Source: Syntrophaceae bacterium
GTDB taxonomy: Bacteria; Desulfobacterota; Syntrophia; Syntrophales; UBA2185
Direction: 5' to 3'
DNA: 15,039 nt
NCBI GenBank assembly: GCA_003508565.1
Contig: DNUI01000240.1
Span: 4,316-19,354, forward strand
The notes beneath the pieces are model-generated. The model was not told the DNA's origin. It ran no database searches and saw only the letters and a list, made by a program, of their open reading frames with translations. The translations under genes and the position numbers were made by a program. Positions 6,609 through 14,683 of this stretch are shown here, in pieces (the stretch's first letter is position 1; every line of letters begins with the position of its first letter).

Positions 6609-8003
6609 ATGATTAATAAAGTTAAGGATGCCATACAAAAGTACGGTATGCTCAAAAAAGGAGAATGCATTATAGTCGCCGTTTCCGGAGGCCCTGATTC
6701 TATCGCGTTATTGAAAGTACTTGCGCTGATTTCTGAAGAATACGAGATAACATTGATTACCGCGCACCTCAACCATGGTCTTCGCAAGGAAGCCGATTAC
6801 GATGAACAATTGGTCCTCAGAATAAGCCGTGAAATGGAAATTACATCTGAGAGCAGGAAAGTACATATCAACTCCTTCAGACAAGAGACCGGAAGATCCA
6901 TAGAAGACATCAGCCGGGAGGTGAGATACCAATTTCTCAATGATGTGGCAAAGAAATATCATGCGAATAAAATCGCATTGGGGCATAATCTGAACGATCA
7001 GATAGAGACTGTATTGATGAATGTGTTGAGGGGTAGCGGTTCCGAAGGGTTGAAAGGCATGTTGCCTATAAGGGATTCGTTGTATATCAGACCACTTCTG
7101 GGTATATCTAGGAAAAAGATATTGTCATTTATTGAATCCCACAAAATACAGTACGTGACTGATGCGTCTAATACAGAAAACCTTTATCTGAGAAACAGGA
7201 TAAGAAATTCGCTGATACCGCAATTAAAAAAATATAATCCAAATCTGGAAGAAAACCTGAAAAACATGGCGGAAATAATGCGCCTGGAAGATGATTACAT
7301 GAAAACAGTGTCTCGTGCTATCATTTCAGATTGGAAAATCAAGGCGGACAGTAGTGACATCAGTATCAGTATATCTGAACTTCGAAAGCATCATGAAGCT
7401 GTTCAAAACCAGGTGATAAAGGGTCTTTTACGGCAATCAACACCCGGTGGCCAGGGTATCGGGTATGCACATATCAAGGCGGTTACGGATTTGTACTCCA
7501 GCGAACACCCAAGCGGTTACCGTAATCTTCCTCATGGTATTATGGTACGGCGAGAATACGATTCCCTTATCATCTCCAAGGGAATGAAAGCAAAAAGAAA
7601 AATTACTCGGGATATATTTGACAACATGCATTATGAGGTTACATTTCCAGGATCCGTGAAAATTGCAGAGTTAGGGAAAACACTGCAATCTGAATTTGTC
7701 AAGCAACCTGAAGATCTACGCGCAGTTACCCAAAATGTTGTTTTTATGGACTACGACACAGTTGTTCCGCCTGTGATAATAAGAACAATAAAACCGGGTG
7801 ACCGGATTCAGCCCCTGGGGATGCAAGGAGAGAAAAAGATTAAGTCCTATTTCATTGATGAAAAGGTGCCCATAGATGTTCGCAAGCAAACCCTGCTGTT
7901 ATTAGATCAGAAGTCGGTCATATGGATCGTAGGGAGGAGATTGAGTGAACGTGTGAAAATATCGGAGGAAACAAGAAGGGTTCTAAAGGTAGAAATAGTT
8001 TGA
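6609..8003 (+). CDS. tilS: tRNA(Ile)-lysidine synthetase TilS
   Basis: TilS uses ATP and lysine to convert C34 of tRNA-Ile(CAU) to lysidine, switching it from Met to Ile charging and AUA decoding; it is usually essential. The 464-residue length is that of the long, E. coli-like form. The N-type PP-loop SGGPDS lies at 26-31, followed by HLNHGLR, then GHNLNDQIETVLMNVLRGSG with the ATP/tRNA-binding segment. A middle helical domain follows. The C-terminal TilS_C domain contains GDRIQPLGMQGEKKIKSYFI and ends with VIWIVGRRLSERVKI. The gene is 10 bases after the HAD gene and 91 bases before ftsH. tilS next to ftsH is a widespread bacterial arrangement. The ribosome site is a modest GGTGAT nine bases before the ATG. 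Confidence 0.97.
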   Translation: MINKVKDAIQKYGMLKKGECIIVAVSGGPDSIALLKVLALISEEYEITLITAHLNHGLRKEADYDEQLVLRISREMEITSESRKVHINSFRQETGRSIEDISREVRYQFLNDVAKKYHANKIALGHNLNDQIETVLMNVLRGSGSEGLKGMLPIRDSLYIRPLLGISRKKILSFIESHKIQYVTDASNTENLYLRNRIRNSLIPQLKKYNPNLEENLKNMAEIMRLEDDYMKTVSRAIISDWKIKADSSDISISISELRKHHEAVQNQVIKGLLRQSTPGGQGIGYAHIKAVTDLYSSEHPSGYRNLPHGIMVRREYDSLIISKGMKAKRKITRDIFDNMHYEVTFPGSVKIAELGKTLQSEFVKQPEDLRAVTQNVVFMDYDTVVPPVIIRTIKPGDRIQPLGMQGEKKIKSYFIDEKVPIDVRKQTLLLLDQKSVIWIVGRRLSERVKISEETRRVLKVEIV

Positions 8004-8094
8004 AATAATGCTGCAGTTATTGTAGTTGTAAATATTACCATATTGGATGAAATCGTAGAGAGAAATGTCTAAGGTGTATTAAAGGGAGGTACTA

Positions 8095-9936
8095 TTGAAT
8101 TCTTTACAAAAAAACATAGCGCTCTGGCTATTTATCAGTCTCGTATTTGTATTGCTTTGGCATCTGTTTAATCAACCAAAGAGCACCCAGGAAAGCATAA
8201 TTTATAGCGATTTTATAAGTTACGCGGAAAAGGGGCAGATTGTTGAAGTCACCATGCAGGGCGAAAGCATTACAGGCAAACTTAGCAATGGCAAGAGTTT
8301 CAAGACATATGCACCAAAAGACGCGAGTGTAGTTCCACTTCTCAAAGAAAAAGGGGTAAAGATTGCATCGAAACCTGTAGACGAGTCTCCATGGTATATG
8401 AATGTGTTGATTTCCTGGGTTCCCATGCTCCTCCTTATAGGTGTGTGGATATTCTTCATGCGTCAAATGCAGGCTGGTGGTGGCAAGGCAATGGCATTCG
8501 GAAAAAGCAGGGCGCGTCTTGTTACGGATAAATCAAAAAAAGTGACTTTTGCTGATGTCGCGGGGATTGATGAAGCAAAGGCAGAACTGGAAGAGGTAAT
8601 TGAATTTCTCAGGGATCCGAAAAAATTCACGAGGCTCGGTGGCAGGATACCCAAAGGCTTGCTCCTTGTTGGGCAGCCTGGTACCGGCAAAACGTTACTT
8701 GCCCGAGCCATTGCCGGCGAGGCAGAGGTTCCTTTTCTCAGCATCAGCGGATCGGATTTTGTCGAGATGTTCGTAGGTGTAGGGGCATCGAGGGTAAGGG
8801 ATCTGTTCGAACAAGGTAAAAAGAATGCCCCCTGCATTATCTTTATCGATGAAATTGATGCCGTAGGAAGGCACAGGGGCGCAGGTCTGGGAGGGGGACA
8901 CGACGAAAGGGAACAGACCTTGAACCAGCTTCTCGTTGAAATGGACGGTTTTGAATCAAACGAGGGAGTAATTCTTGTTTCCGCAACAAACCGGCCTGAT
9001 GTCCTTGATCCCGCCCTCCTCAGACCGGGCAGATTTGACAGGCAGGTAGTGGTTCCCCTTCCCGATGTGAGGGGAAGGGAAAAGATTTTGGAGGTTCATA
9101 CCAAAAAGACCCCTCTGAATGAAGATGTCGATTTCGCGGTGATCGCCAGAGGAACCCCCGGGTTTTCCGGCGCTGACATTGAAAATCTTGTCAATGAAGC
9201 TGTTCTCTATGCCGCCCGCTATGGTAAGGATAAAGTGACCATGAATGACTTCGAGTTTGCCAAAGATAAGGTTATGATGGGTGCGGAAAGAAAGAGTATG
9301 GTGATAAGCGATGCGGAGAAGAGAAACACGGCATACCATGAATCCGGTCACGCCCTGGTAGCGAGATTATTACCGGGAAGCGATCCCATTCATAAAGTTA
9401 CCATTATCCCAAGGGGGATGGCTCTGGGATTGACCCAACAGCTGCCAGTAGATGAAAAACATACCTATCCAAAGCAGTATCTCTTGAACAACATTACCAT
9501 TCTCTTAGGCGGCAGAGCAGCAGAAGAGCTGATTTTGAATGAATTTACCACAGGTTCCGGAAACGATATCGAACGGGCGACAAATCTGGCAAGAAAGATG
9601 GTATGCGAATGGGGCATGAGCGATGTGATGGGCCCGCTAAGTTACGGCAAGAAAGAGGAACAAATATTTCTTGGGCGTGAATTTGCGATGCACAAAGATT
9701 ACAGCGAGGAAACAGCGCAAAGGATAGATAAAGAAATAACGCGCATTGTTTCAGAAAGCTATGAAAAAGCAAAGAAAGTGTTGTCAGATCATATTGATAT
9801 CTTAAACAAGATTGCCTCAGAACTCCTTGATAAAGAGGTGTTAAATACTTCTGAGTTGGATGCGATTATACAGCAAAAAATGGGAGAGAGAGAAGAAACG
9901 GGAGATTTAATACTGCAGGAAAACGCAATAAACTAA
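8095..9936 (+). CDS. ftsH: ATP-dependent zinc metalloprotease FtsH
   Basis: FtsH is a membrane-anchored hexameric AAA+ protease that degrades unassembled membrane proteins and short-lived regulators. At 613 residues it is of normal length. Two transmembrane helices (about 8-25 and 104-122) flank a periplasmic domain. The AAA module has Walker A GQPGTGKT at 193-200, Walker B CIIFIDEID, and the second region of homology NRPDVLDPALLRPGRFDRQ. The zinc site HESGH is at 415-419, with the third ligand expected in the NDIERATNLARKMV segment. Position two of Walker A is Gln rather than the commoner Pro, a tolerated variant. The start codon is TTG, supported by a strong AGGGAGGT at 8083-8090. The 91-base gap after tilS shows no terminator and no recognisable heat-shock promoter. 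Confidence 0.97.
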   Translation: MNSLQKNIALWLFISLVFVLLWHLFNQPKSTQESIIYSDFISYAEKGQIVEVTMQGESITGKLSNGKSFKTYAPKDASVVPLLKEKGVKIASKPVDESPWYMNVLISWVPMLLLIGVWIFFMRQMQAGGGKAMAFGKSRARLVTDKSKKVTFADVAGIDEAKAELEEVIEFLRDPKKFTRLGGRIPKGLLLVGQPGTGKTLLARAIAGEAEVPFLSISGSDFVEMFVGVGASRVRDLFEQGKKNAPCIIFIDEIDAVGRHRGAGLGGGHDEREQTLNQLLVEMDGFESNEGVILVSATNRPDVLDPALLRPGRFDRQVVVPLPDVRGREKILEVHTKKTPLNEDVDFAVIARGTPGFSGADIENLVNEAVLYAARYGKDKVTMNDFEFAKDKVMMGAERKSMVISDAEKRNTAYHESGHALVARLLPGSDPIHKVTIIPRGMALGLTQQLPVDEKHTYPKQYLLNNITILLGGRAAEELILNEFTTGSGNDIERATNLARKMVCEWGMSDVMGPLSYGKKEEQIFLGREFAMHKDYSEETAQRIDKEITRIVSESYEKAKKVLSDHIDILNKIASELLDKEVLNTSELDAIIQQKMGEREETGDLILQENAIN

Positions 9937-9968
9937 GAACGATCTATACCCGCTGAATATCTCATGTA

Positions 9969-11192
9969 ATGGGAAATACAACATCAGAGAATAAACGTGT
10001 AAGACATCTTCACTTACGAACATCTTCTGACGCTCTCCAGATACTGAAAAAGATCAATGTGGATCCTTACGGTATTGAAGCGATGCTTCCCAAGATGGCA
10101 CATTGCAACTTACTGCTTGAGGGTATTAAGTGTAATGTGGCGAACATTATAAAACAGGAGATGCTTTCACTCGGCGGCGATGCCGCGGTTTCACGATCCT
10201 CCGTTTCCTGTAGCGTTAAGGAAACGGATGTGGTGATCATGGGTACAGCGAAACAGCTCCAGCGATTTGCCGATAAACTATCCTTTCAACCTCTTGGCTT
10301 AAAAGCCATATCAATGGCCATCAAACAGCTTTTAGCAAATATTGCAAAAGATATTCTTATTCTCAAAACATGCAGAAGAGAAATGGTTCTCGGAGACCGT
10401 ACGCACATTATGGGGATACTCAATGTAACGCCAGACTCATTTTCTGATGGTGGGATGTTCAATTCACCGGAAGGTGCTGTTCAATACGGCATACAAATGG
10501 TAGAGGAAGGTGCGGATATTATTGATGTCGGTGGAGAATCTTCGAGACCAGGGGCTGAGCTGGTAACTGTTCAGGAAGAAGTGGCAAGGGTAATTCCAGT
10601 GATAAAAGGACTAGCAGGCCACGTGAATGTTCCGATTTCCATAGACACTACAAAGGCTGAGGTCGCTCAAGCGGCTATTGAGTGCGGCTCGGAAATTGTG
10701 AACGATATAGGTTCGATGAGACTTGATGGTGACATGGCACATGTTATAAAGAAATCAGGGGCTGCAGTTGTGCTCATGCACATGCGGGGAACTCCCCGGG
10801 ATATGCAGACGGGCGACTTGTCCTATACGTCACTTCTGGGTGAGATTATTGAATTTCTGGGAAATACAATAGATCACGCACTGACCGCAGGAATTTCTGA
10901 AGAAAGTATTGTCATTGATCCCGGAATCGGCTTTGGTAAAACAGGTGAAGATAACCTCAAAATTTTGAAAAATCTTTCAGAATTTAAGGTATTGGGGAGA
11001 CCGATTCTGATAGGCGTGTCCCGCAAAGCCTTTATCGGCAAAATAACCGGGGGAACGCCATTAGAGCGCACAGAGGGGACTGCTGCAGCCGTTACTGCGT
11101 CCATTGTGAACGGAGCGAATATAGTAAGGGTACATGATGTAAAAGCCATGAAAAAGGTTGTCGTCGTGGCTGATGCGATTATCAGGGCGTAG
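9969..11192 (+). CDS. folP: Dihydropteroate synthase FolP with an N-terminal extension
   Basis: FolP condenses p-aminobenzoate with 6-hydroxymethyl-dihydropterin diphosphate to give dihydropteroate, the sulfonamide-sensitive step of folate synthesis. At 407 residues it is about 130 longer than the E. coli enzyme. The catalytic TIM barrel starts near 146 and carries MGILNVTPDSFSDGG at 148-162, DVGGESSRPGAE from 186, the DPGIGFGK loop at 317-324, and SRKAFIG from 351, which contains the pterin/diphosphate-binding Ser-Arg-Lys. Residues 1-130 form a separate alpha/beta region with KQEMLSLGGDAAVSR at 62-76. I recall similar extensions on FolP of Desulfobacterota and some clostridia, function unknown. 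The gene lies 32 bases after ftsH. The start has no good Shine-Dalgarno, but the frame and extension support it. Folate also supplies the one-carbon donor used by PanB. Confidence 0.95.
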   Translation: MGNTTSENKRVRHLHLRTSSDALQILKKINVDPYGIEAMLPKMAHCNLLLEGIKCNVANIIKQEMLSLGGDAAVSRSSVSCSVKETDVVIMGTAKQLQRFADKLSFQPLGLKAISMAIKQLLANIAKDILILKTCRREMVLGDRTHIMGILNVTPDSFSDGGMFNSPEGAVQYGIQMVEEGADIIDVGGESSRPGAELVTVQEEVARVIPVIKGLAGHVNVPISIDTTKAEVAQAAIECGSEIVNDIGSMRLDGDMAHVIKKSGAAVVLMHMRGTPRDMQTGDLSYTSLLGEIIEFLGNTIDHALTAGISEESIVIDPGIGFGKTGEDNLKILKNLSEFKVLGRPILIGVSRKAFIGKITGGTPLERTEGTAAAVTASIVNGANIVRVHDVKAMKKVVVVADAIIRA

Positions 11193-11213
11193 CAGTGCCA
11201 CAAGGATAAAAAG

Positions 11214-11591
11214 ATGATTTATGGAATTGGCACGGATTTAGTTGAAATTAACAGGATCGAAAAAATTCTTACAAGATGGGGAGAACGTTTTACCGAGAAG
11301 GTATATTCAAAGAACGAAATTAGTTATTGTCAGCACAAGGCTAATCCGGCAATGCATTACGCCGCCAGGTTTGCTGCCAAGGAATCATTCCTGAAATCTC
11401 TCGGCATAGGACTGGGAATGGGGATTTCTTTAAAAGATATTGAAGTGATCAACAATCCTCAGGGGAGCCCGCATGTGCATATGAATGAAAAAATAAAAGA
11501 GGTCCTTGGTAACCACGGCATCACTGCGGTTCATGTAAGCATGACGCATACAAGGGAGAATGCACAGGCCGTAGTTGTTCTCGAGCAATGA
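11214..11591 (+). CDS. acpS: Holo-[acyl-carrier-protein] synthase AcpS
   Basis: AcpS moves the 4'-phosphopantetheine arm of CoA onto the serine of acyl carrier protein, activating fatty-acid synthesis. The 125 residues are the normal length of this trimeric enzyme. Its two Mg-binding signatures are plain: GIGTDLVEI with Asp8, and FAAKESFLKSLG with Lys56 and Glu57. The C-terminal VHVSMTHTRENAQAVVVLE is the usual last strand region. The ATG is preceded by AAGGAT. The stop codon overlaps the tsaE start by four bases (ATGA), so the two are translationally coupled. In relatives, I recall pdxJ upstream and nnrE downstream of acpS; both are absent at this position. Confidence 0.96.
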   Translation: MIYGIGTDLVEINRIEKILTRWGERFTEKVYSKNEISYCQHKANPAMHYAARFAAKESFLKSLGIGLGMGISLKDIEVINNPQGSPHVHMNEKIKEVLGNHGITAVHVSMTHTRENAQAVVVLEQ

Positions 11592-12088
11592 AGAAATGTA
11601 TGAGCAAGGAAACTTCCCAGCTTTGTGTTATTTCTAAGAATCCGGAGGAAACCTTTTTCATCGGAAAGATTATTGGGGAGAATCTGACGAAAGGGGACGT
11701 CCTTGCACTTGTAGGTGAGTTGGGAACAGGGAAGACATGCTTTACACAGGGTGTTGCCCGGGGCTTAGAAGTCCCCGAAGGGTTTCAAATAACGAGCCCC
11801 TCGTTTACGTTGATAAATGAGTATCCGGGAAAGATAATGCTCTACCACTTTGATCTGTATCGGTTGCAGGATTCTCAGGACGTGGAGGATTTAGGCTACG
11901 AGGAATATCTTTTTGGAGATGGTATCAGTGTTATCGAATGGGCCGATAAAATACGACACATCCTCACAGAGGAAACCTTGTGCATTTCGTTTAAATATCT
12001 CGATGAGAATGTAAGAGAAATAGTAATATCCGGGCAGGAAAAAAGAATCGCCCGGATATCAAATGCATTGAAAAGCGGAGGATTTTAG
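11588..12088 (+). CDS. tsaE: tRNA t6A37 biosynthesis ATPase TsaE
   Basis: TsaE is the small P-loop ATPase that works with TsaB and TsaD to place threonylcarbamoyl on A37 of tRNAs reading ANN codons. The 166 residues are close to the usual 150-160. Walker A GELGTGKT is at 43-50, followed by the family blocks TSPSFTLINEY, YHFDLYRL with its conserved Asp, and VIEWADKI. The first ATG overlaps the acpS stop; Met5 (11600) is an alternative start with little effect on the domain. It lies three bases before lysC and so belongs to the same operon. Together with miaA and tilS it makes three tRNA-modification genes in this window, though in separate transcripts. Confidence 0.95.
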   Translation: MKKCMSKETSQLCVISKNPEETFFIGKIIGENLTKGDVLALVGELGTGKTCFTQGVARGLEVPEGFQITSPSFTLINEYPGKIMLYHFDLYRLQDSQDVEDLGYEEYLFGDGISVIEWADKIRHILTEETLCISFKYLDENVREIVISGQEKRIARISNALKSGGF

Positions 12089-12091
12089 AGA

Positions 12092-13312
12092 ATGGCCATT
12101 GTTGTGCAAAAATATGGTGGGACTTCAGTAGCCGATCTTAACAGGATAGAGAATGTAGCAAAAAGAATTATAAAAACGAAAGAAGCAGGAAATAGTGTTG
12201 TTGTGGTGGTATCGGCAATGGCTGGAGAAACGGATAGGCTTATCCAATTAGCACATAAGGCTGCGGAAGATCCCCACGAGCGGGAATATGATGCTCTCAT
12301 TTCCATAGGAGAGCAGGTTACGGCAAGCTTGCTTTCCATAATTTTGAATAAAATGGGACATGTAGCCAAATCTTACCTGGGTTTTCAGATCAAAATCCTT
12401 ACCGATCAGGCCTATAAAAAGGCGCGTATCATCCAAATCGATGCAAAGAAAATAACCAAAGAGCTCAAAAAAGGAACAATCGTAGTAGTTGCTGGTTTTC
12501 AAGGTGTGGATAAGGAAAACAATATTACGACCCTTGGCAGAGGCGGCTCAGATACAAGCGCGGTTGCATTAGCAGCCGCCCTGAAAGCCGGTGTATGCGA
12601 TATTTACACTGATGTTGAGGGGGTTTACACGGCAGATCCGAACATATGCAGCAAAGCACGAATGTTGAGTAAGATTTCCTATGAAGAGATGCTGGAAATG
12701 GCAAGAACAGGGGCAAAAGTTTTGCAACCCCGTTCAGTTGAACTTGCAAAAAAATATGAGGTGCCTGTGTGTGTGAGATCGTCATTTACGGACGGAGGAG
12801 GGACACTGGTAACGAAGGAGGATGAAGAAATGGAAAAAGAACTGATATGTGGGGTTACATACGATCGCGATCAAGCGAAAATCACCGTAGTCCGTGTTCC
12901 GGACCGTCCAGGCATTGCCGCTCGATTGTTTACGCCACTTGCAGAGAACAATATTGTGGTTGATATGATTATTCAAAATGCAAGCATTGAAGGCTTTACA
13001 GATTTGACATTTACGGTCTCACGTAAAGAAATTAAGAAGGCACATAAGATTATTGGTAGTGTTTCAAAAGATATCGGTGCAAAAAAGCTGGAAATAGATG
13101 ATGATGTTGCCAAGGTATCAATTATCGGGGTAGGAATGGTCAGCCATTCAGGAGTTGCGGCAAAGATGTTCTCGGCGTTAGCGAAAGAAGGGGTTAATAT
13201 TTTAATGATCAGTACTTCTGAAATCAAGATTTCCTGCGTCATACAGGCAAAATATACAGAACTGGCCGTTTCAGCCCTGCATGATGCATTCGGCCTGGAT
13301 AAGAAGAAATAA
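12092..13312 (+). CDS. lysC: Aspartate kinase (aspartokinase), alpha subunit
   Basis: Aspartokinase phosphorylates aspartate, the entry to lysine, threonine, methionine and diaminopimelate synthesis. The 406-residue protein is the monofunctional form. The amino-acid-kinase domain (about 1-245) has KYGGTS at 7-12, an ISIGEQVTASLL segment, and GRGGSDTSAVALAAAL. Two ACT domains occupy about 265-400; the second has SIIGVGMVSHSGVAAKMFSAL and the effector-site region VNILMISTSEIKISCVI, implying feedback inhibition by lysine or threonine. GGAGG at 12077-12081 lies ten bases before the ATG. An internal in-frame start with an excellent ribosome site at the domain junction suggests a second product, annotated separately. 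I recall lysC followed by cimA in Geobacter, but here a ComEA-like gene follows. Confidence 0.97.
   Translation: MAIVVQKYGGTSVADLNRIENVAKRIIKTKEAGNSVVVVVSAMAGETDRLIQLAHKAAEDPHEREYDALISIGEQVTASLLSIILNKMGHVAKSYLGFQIKILTDQAYKKARIIQIDAKKITKELKKGTIVVVAGFQGVDKENNITTLGRGGSDTSAVALAAALKAGVCDIYTDVEGVYTADPNICSKARMLSKISYEEMLEMARTGAKVLQPRSVELAKKYEVPVCVRSSFTDGGGTLVTKEDEEMEKELICGVTYDRDQAKITVVRVPDRPGIAARLFTPLAENNIVVDMIIQNASIEGFTDLTFTVSRKEIKKAHKIIGSVSKDIGAKKLEIDDDVAKVSIIGVGMVSHSGVAAKMFSALAKEGVNILMISTSEIKISCVIQAKYTELAVSALHDAFGLDKKK
12830..13312 (+). CDS. Putative aspartokinase beta subunit from an internal start in lysC
   Basis: The codon at 12830 is ATG in the lysC frame (Met247). It is preceded by AAGGAGG at 12815-12821 with an eight-base spacer, the best ribosome site in the window along with those of ftsH and panB. 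It falls in the linker between kinase and ACT domains, so initiation would give a 160-residue protein made only of the two ACT domains. Aspartokinases of Bacillus subtilis (LysC), Corynebacterium glutamicum and Thermus thermophilus form alpha2-beta2 complexes in which beta is this C-terminal part made from an internal start of about this size. The site and frame are seen directly; expression is inferred. The purine-rich motif might instead be only Lys-Glu-Asp-Glu coding sequence. Confidence 0.6.
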   Translation: MEKELICGVTYDRDQAKITVVRVPDRPGIAARLFTPLAENNIVVDMIIQNASIEGFTDLTFTVSRKEIKKAHKIIGSVSKDIGAKKLEIDDDVAKVSIIGVGMVSHSGVAAKMFSALAKEGVNILMISTSEIKISCVIQAKYTELAVSALHDAFGLDKKK

Positions 13313-13474
13313 TTCAACTGATATAGAGAAAACCGCTATGACACCATAGTATCGGGAGGACACAAAAATATTCGATACCATCAAATCTCCCTTTCAAGAA
13401 AAAAGATTTAGAGGTATTTTGTAAAGGCAGTAAAAATTCTTCCCTTGACCTCCATTTTCCGCAGGGGATGTGAC

Positions 13475-14074
13475 ATGAAGTCTAGTTTCGTTCTCATGAA
13501 GATACGAATGTCGGACAGACAACTTGATGGAGCAATTGTCTTAATTGTCATTGCGGTAATCATTTATACTCTTACATTTTCGTCTTTCCTGTTGCCGTCT
13601 AACGTATGCGACGACATCCCCTATAGAGATATGCGTCATGATCAAATAGTCATCGGCATCACCGGTGATACGAGTTTCCAAGGTATCTATTGGTTGCCCA
13701 GGAAGACAAAGGTCATCGATCTATTGAAAGCTGCCGGAATCCAAAGATTTGAAAAGTTCGATGAAAAAACACTCCATGCGCAACTATCACATGGCAACGA
13801 CGTTGTAATAGATTCAGGTTGCAAAATAATAATAAGAGAAATGGATAATGCTATCAAGTTAGCCTTGAATATCCCCATCAATATTAATAAAGCCACACTT
13901 GATGATCTTATGCTGATTCCCGGCATAGGTGAAAAAACGGCGTTACAGATCGTTCAATTCAGAGAAAAGTCCGGGAAATTTCGCATACTGGAAGATTTAA
14001 TGAAAATTCGCGGAATCAAAGAGAAGAAATTTGCAAAGTTGAAAAAATATTTCTTTGCAGGCAAGATTTCATAG
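13475..14074 (+). CDS. Membrane-anchored ComEA-like helix-hairpin-helix DNA-binding protein
   Basis: A 199-residue protein with one N-terminal transmembrane anchor (about 19-41). An SLBB-like beta-grasp region follows at about 57-115 (the IVIGITGDTSFQGIYWLP stretch onward). A C-terminal pair of helix-hairpin-helix motifs lies at 136-192, with hairpins PGIG at 149-152 and RGIK at 179-182. This anchor-SLBB-HhH order is that of ComEA, the envelope DNA receptor for natural transformation, and of related proteins whose role outside competence is unclear. I choose the ATG at 13475, which has AGGGGA at 13463-13468 six bases upstream; a TTG at 13445 is open but has no such support. The gene lies 162 bases after lysC and may have its own promoter. 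No other competence gene is in view. Confidence 0.85.
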   Translation: MKSSFVLMKIRMSDRQLDGAIVLIVIAVIIYTLTFSSFLLPSNVCDDIPYRDMRHDQIVIGITGDTSFQGIYWLPRKTKVIDLLKAAGIQRFEKFDEKTLHAQLSHGNDVVIDSGCKIIIREMDNAIKLALNIPININKATLDDLMLIPGIGEKTALQIVQFREKSGKFRILEDLMKIRGIKEKKFAKLKKYFFAGKIS

Positions 14075-14107
14075 AAAATCCTTCCTATTGTTTTTTCAAT
14101 TTTGCAA

Positions 14108-14683
14108 TTATTTGAATCTTTCGAGATAACTTAGAACCCTGCGGACGTATGTCTGTGTTTCGCGGTAGGGGGGGATGCCGCCGTATTTGACTACGGCGTT
14201 TTCACCAGCATTATAGGCGGCTAGCGCTAAGGGAAGATTACCGTTAAAGAAATTTAAAAGATATCGCACGTATTTTACTCCACCTTCAATATTGTTTTCA
14301 GGATGGAAAGAATCCTGCACCTGCAGGTGAGAAGCCGTAGCCGGCATCAGTTGCATCAGTCCCTTCGCCCCTTTAGGGGACACGGCACGGTGATTGAAAT
14401 TGGATTCAGCCTTGATGATTGCTTTTACCAGAGCAGGTTCTACATTATATTTTCCCGATGCCTTCTTAATCAGTTCATCGTATTGTGATATATTTTGTGC
14501 CAACTTTCTATTTAAAAGAACACGTTTTTCCCTCATGATGAGCGTGTATTTCACACCGGTTTGGGTAGGAACATTTGTGAGGTGGAGAACACCTTCAGTA
14601 TCCACATACTTATAGATGTCTGCGGATACTGGAGAGGCAAAAGCGAGTATCAAGAATAAAGGAGCCAGAATTACATGCCACAT
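14108..14683 (-). CDS. Secreted lytic transglycosylase (DUF4124 + SLT domain)
   Basis: A 191-residue exported peptidoglycan lyase. Residues 1-21 are a Sec signal peptide with likely cleavage after SPVSA. A DUF4124 strand-rich segment at 22-46 (DIYKYVDTEGVLHLTNVP) follows. The Slt70-like goose-lysozyme fold occupies about 65-185. The catalytic acid is Glu93 in IIKAESNFN, followed by GAKGLMQLMPATA at 105-117, AYNAGE at 156-161, and the terminal ETQTYVRRVLSYL. Such enzymes cleave the MurNAc-GlcNAc bond to 1,6-anhydro products during wall remodelling or assembly of envelope machines. The short DUF4124-SLT form is common in Desulfobacterota. The gene converges with the ComEA-like gene, leaving 33 AT-rich bases and no clear hairpin terminator. 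The start codon has only a weak GTGAG upstream. Confidence 0.93.
   Translation of the reverse strand: MWHVILAPLFLILAFASPVSADIYKYVDTEGVLHLTNVPTQTGVKYTLIMREKRVLLNRKLAQNISQYDELIKKASGKYNVEPALVKAIIKAESNFNHRAVSPKGAKGLMQLMPATASHLQVQDSFHPENNIEGGVKYVRYLLNFFNGNLPLALAAYNAGENAVVKYGGIPPYRETQTYVRRVLSYLERFK

Noticed and set aside
8463..9351. Long minus-strand frames of 124 and 131 codons opposite ftsH
   Set aside because: They are antisense shadows of a strongly conserved gene; their translations show no recognisable domain and no ribosome sites were evident.
13313..13444. Possible terminator after lysC (GTATCG/CGATAC and AAATCT/AGATTT arms)
   Set aside because: Arms are only six AT-rich bases with long loops and no adjacent T-run; not convincing.
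13445..13474. TTG start giving the ComEA-like protein ten extra N-terminal residues
   Set aside because: No ribosome site precedes the TTG, while the ATG at 13475 has AGGGGA at ideal spacing; the transmembrane anchor is complete without the extra residues.
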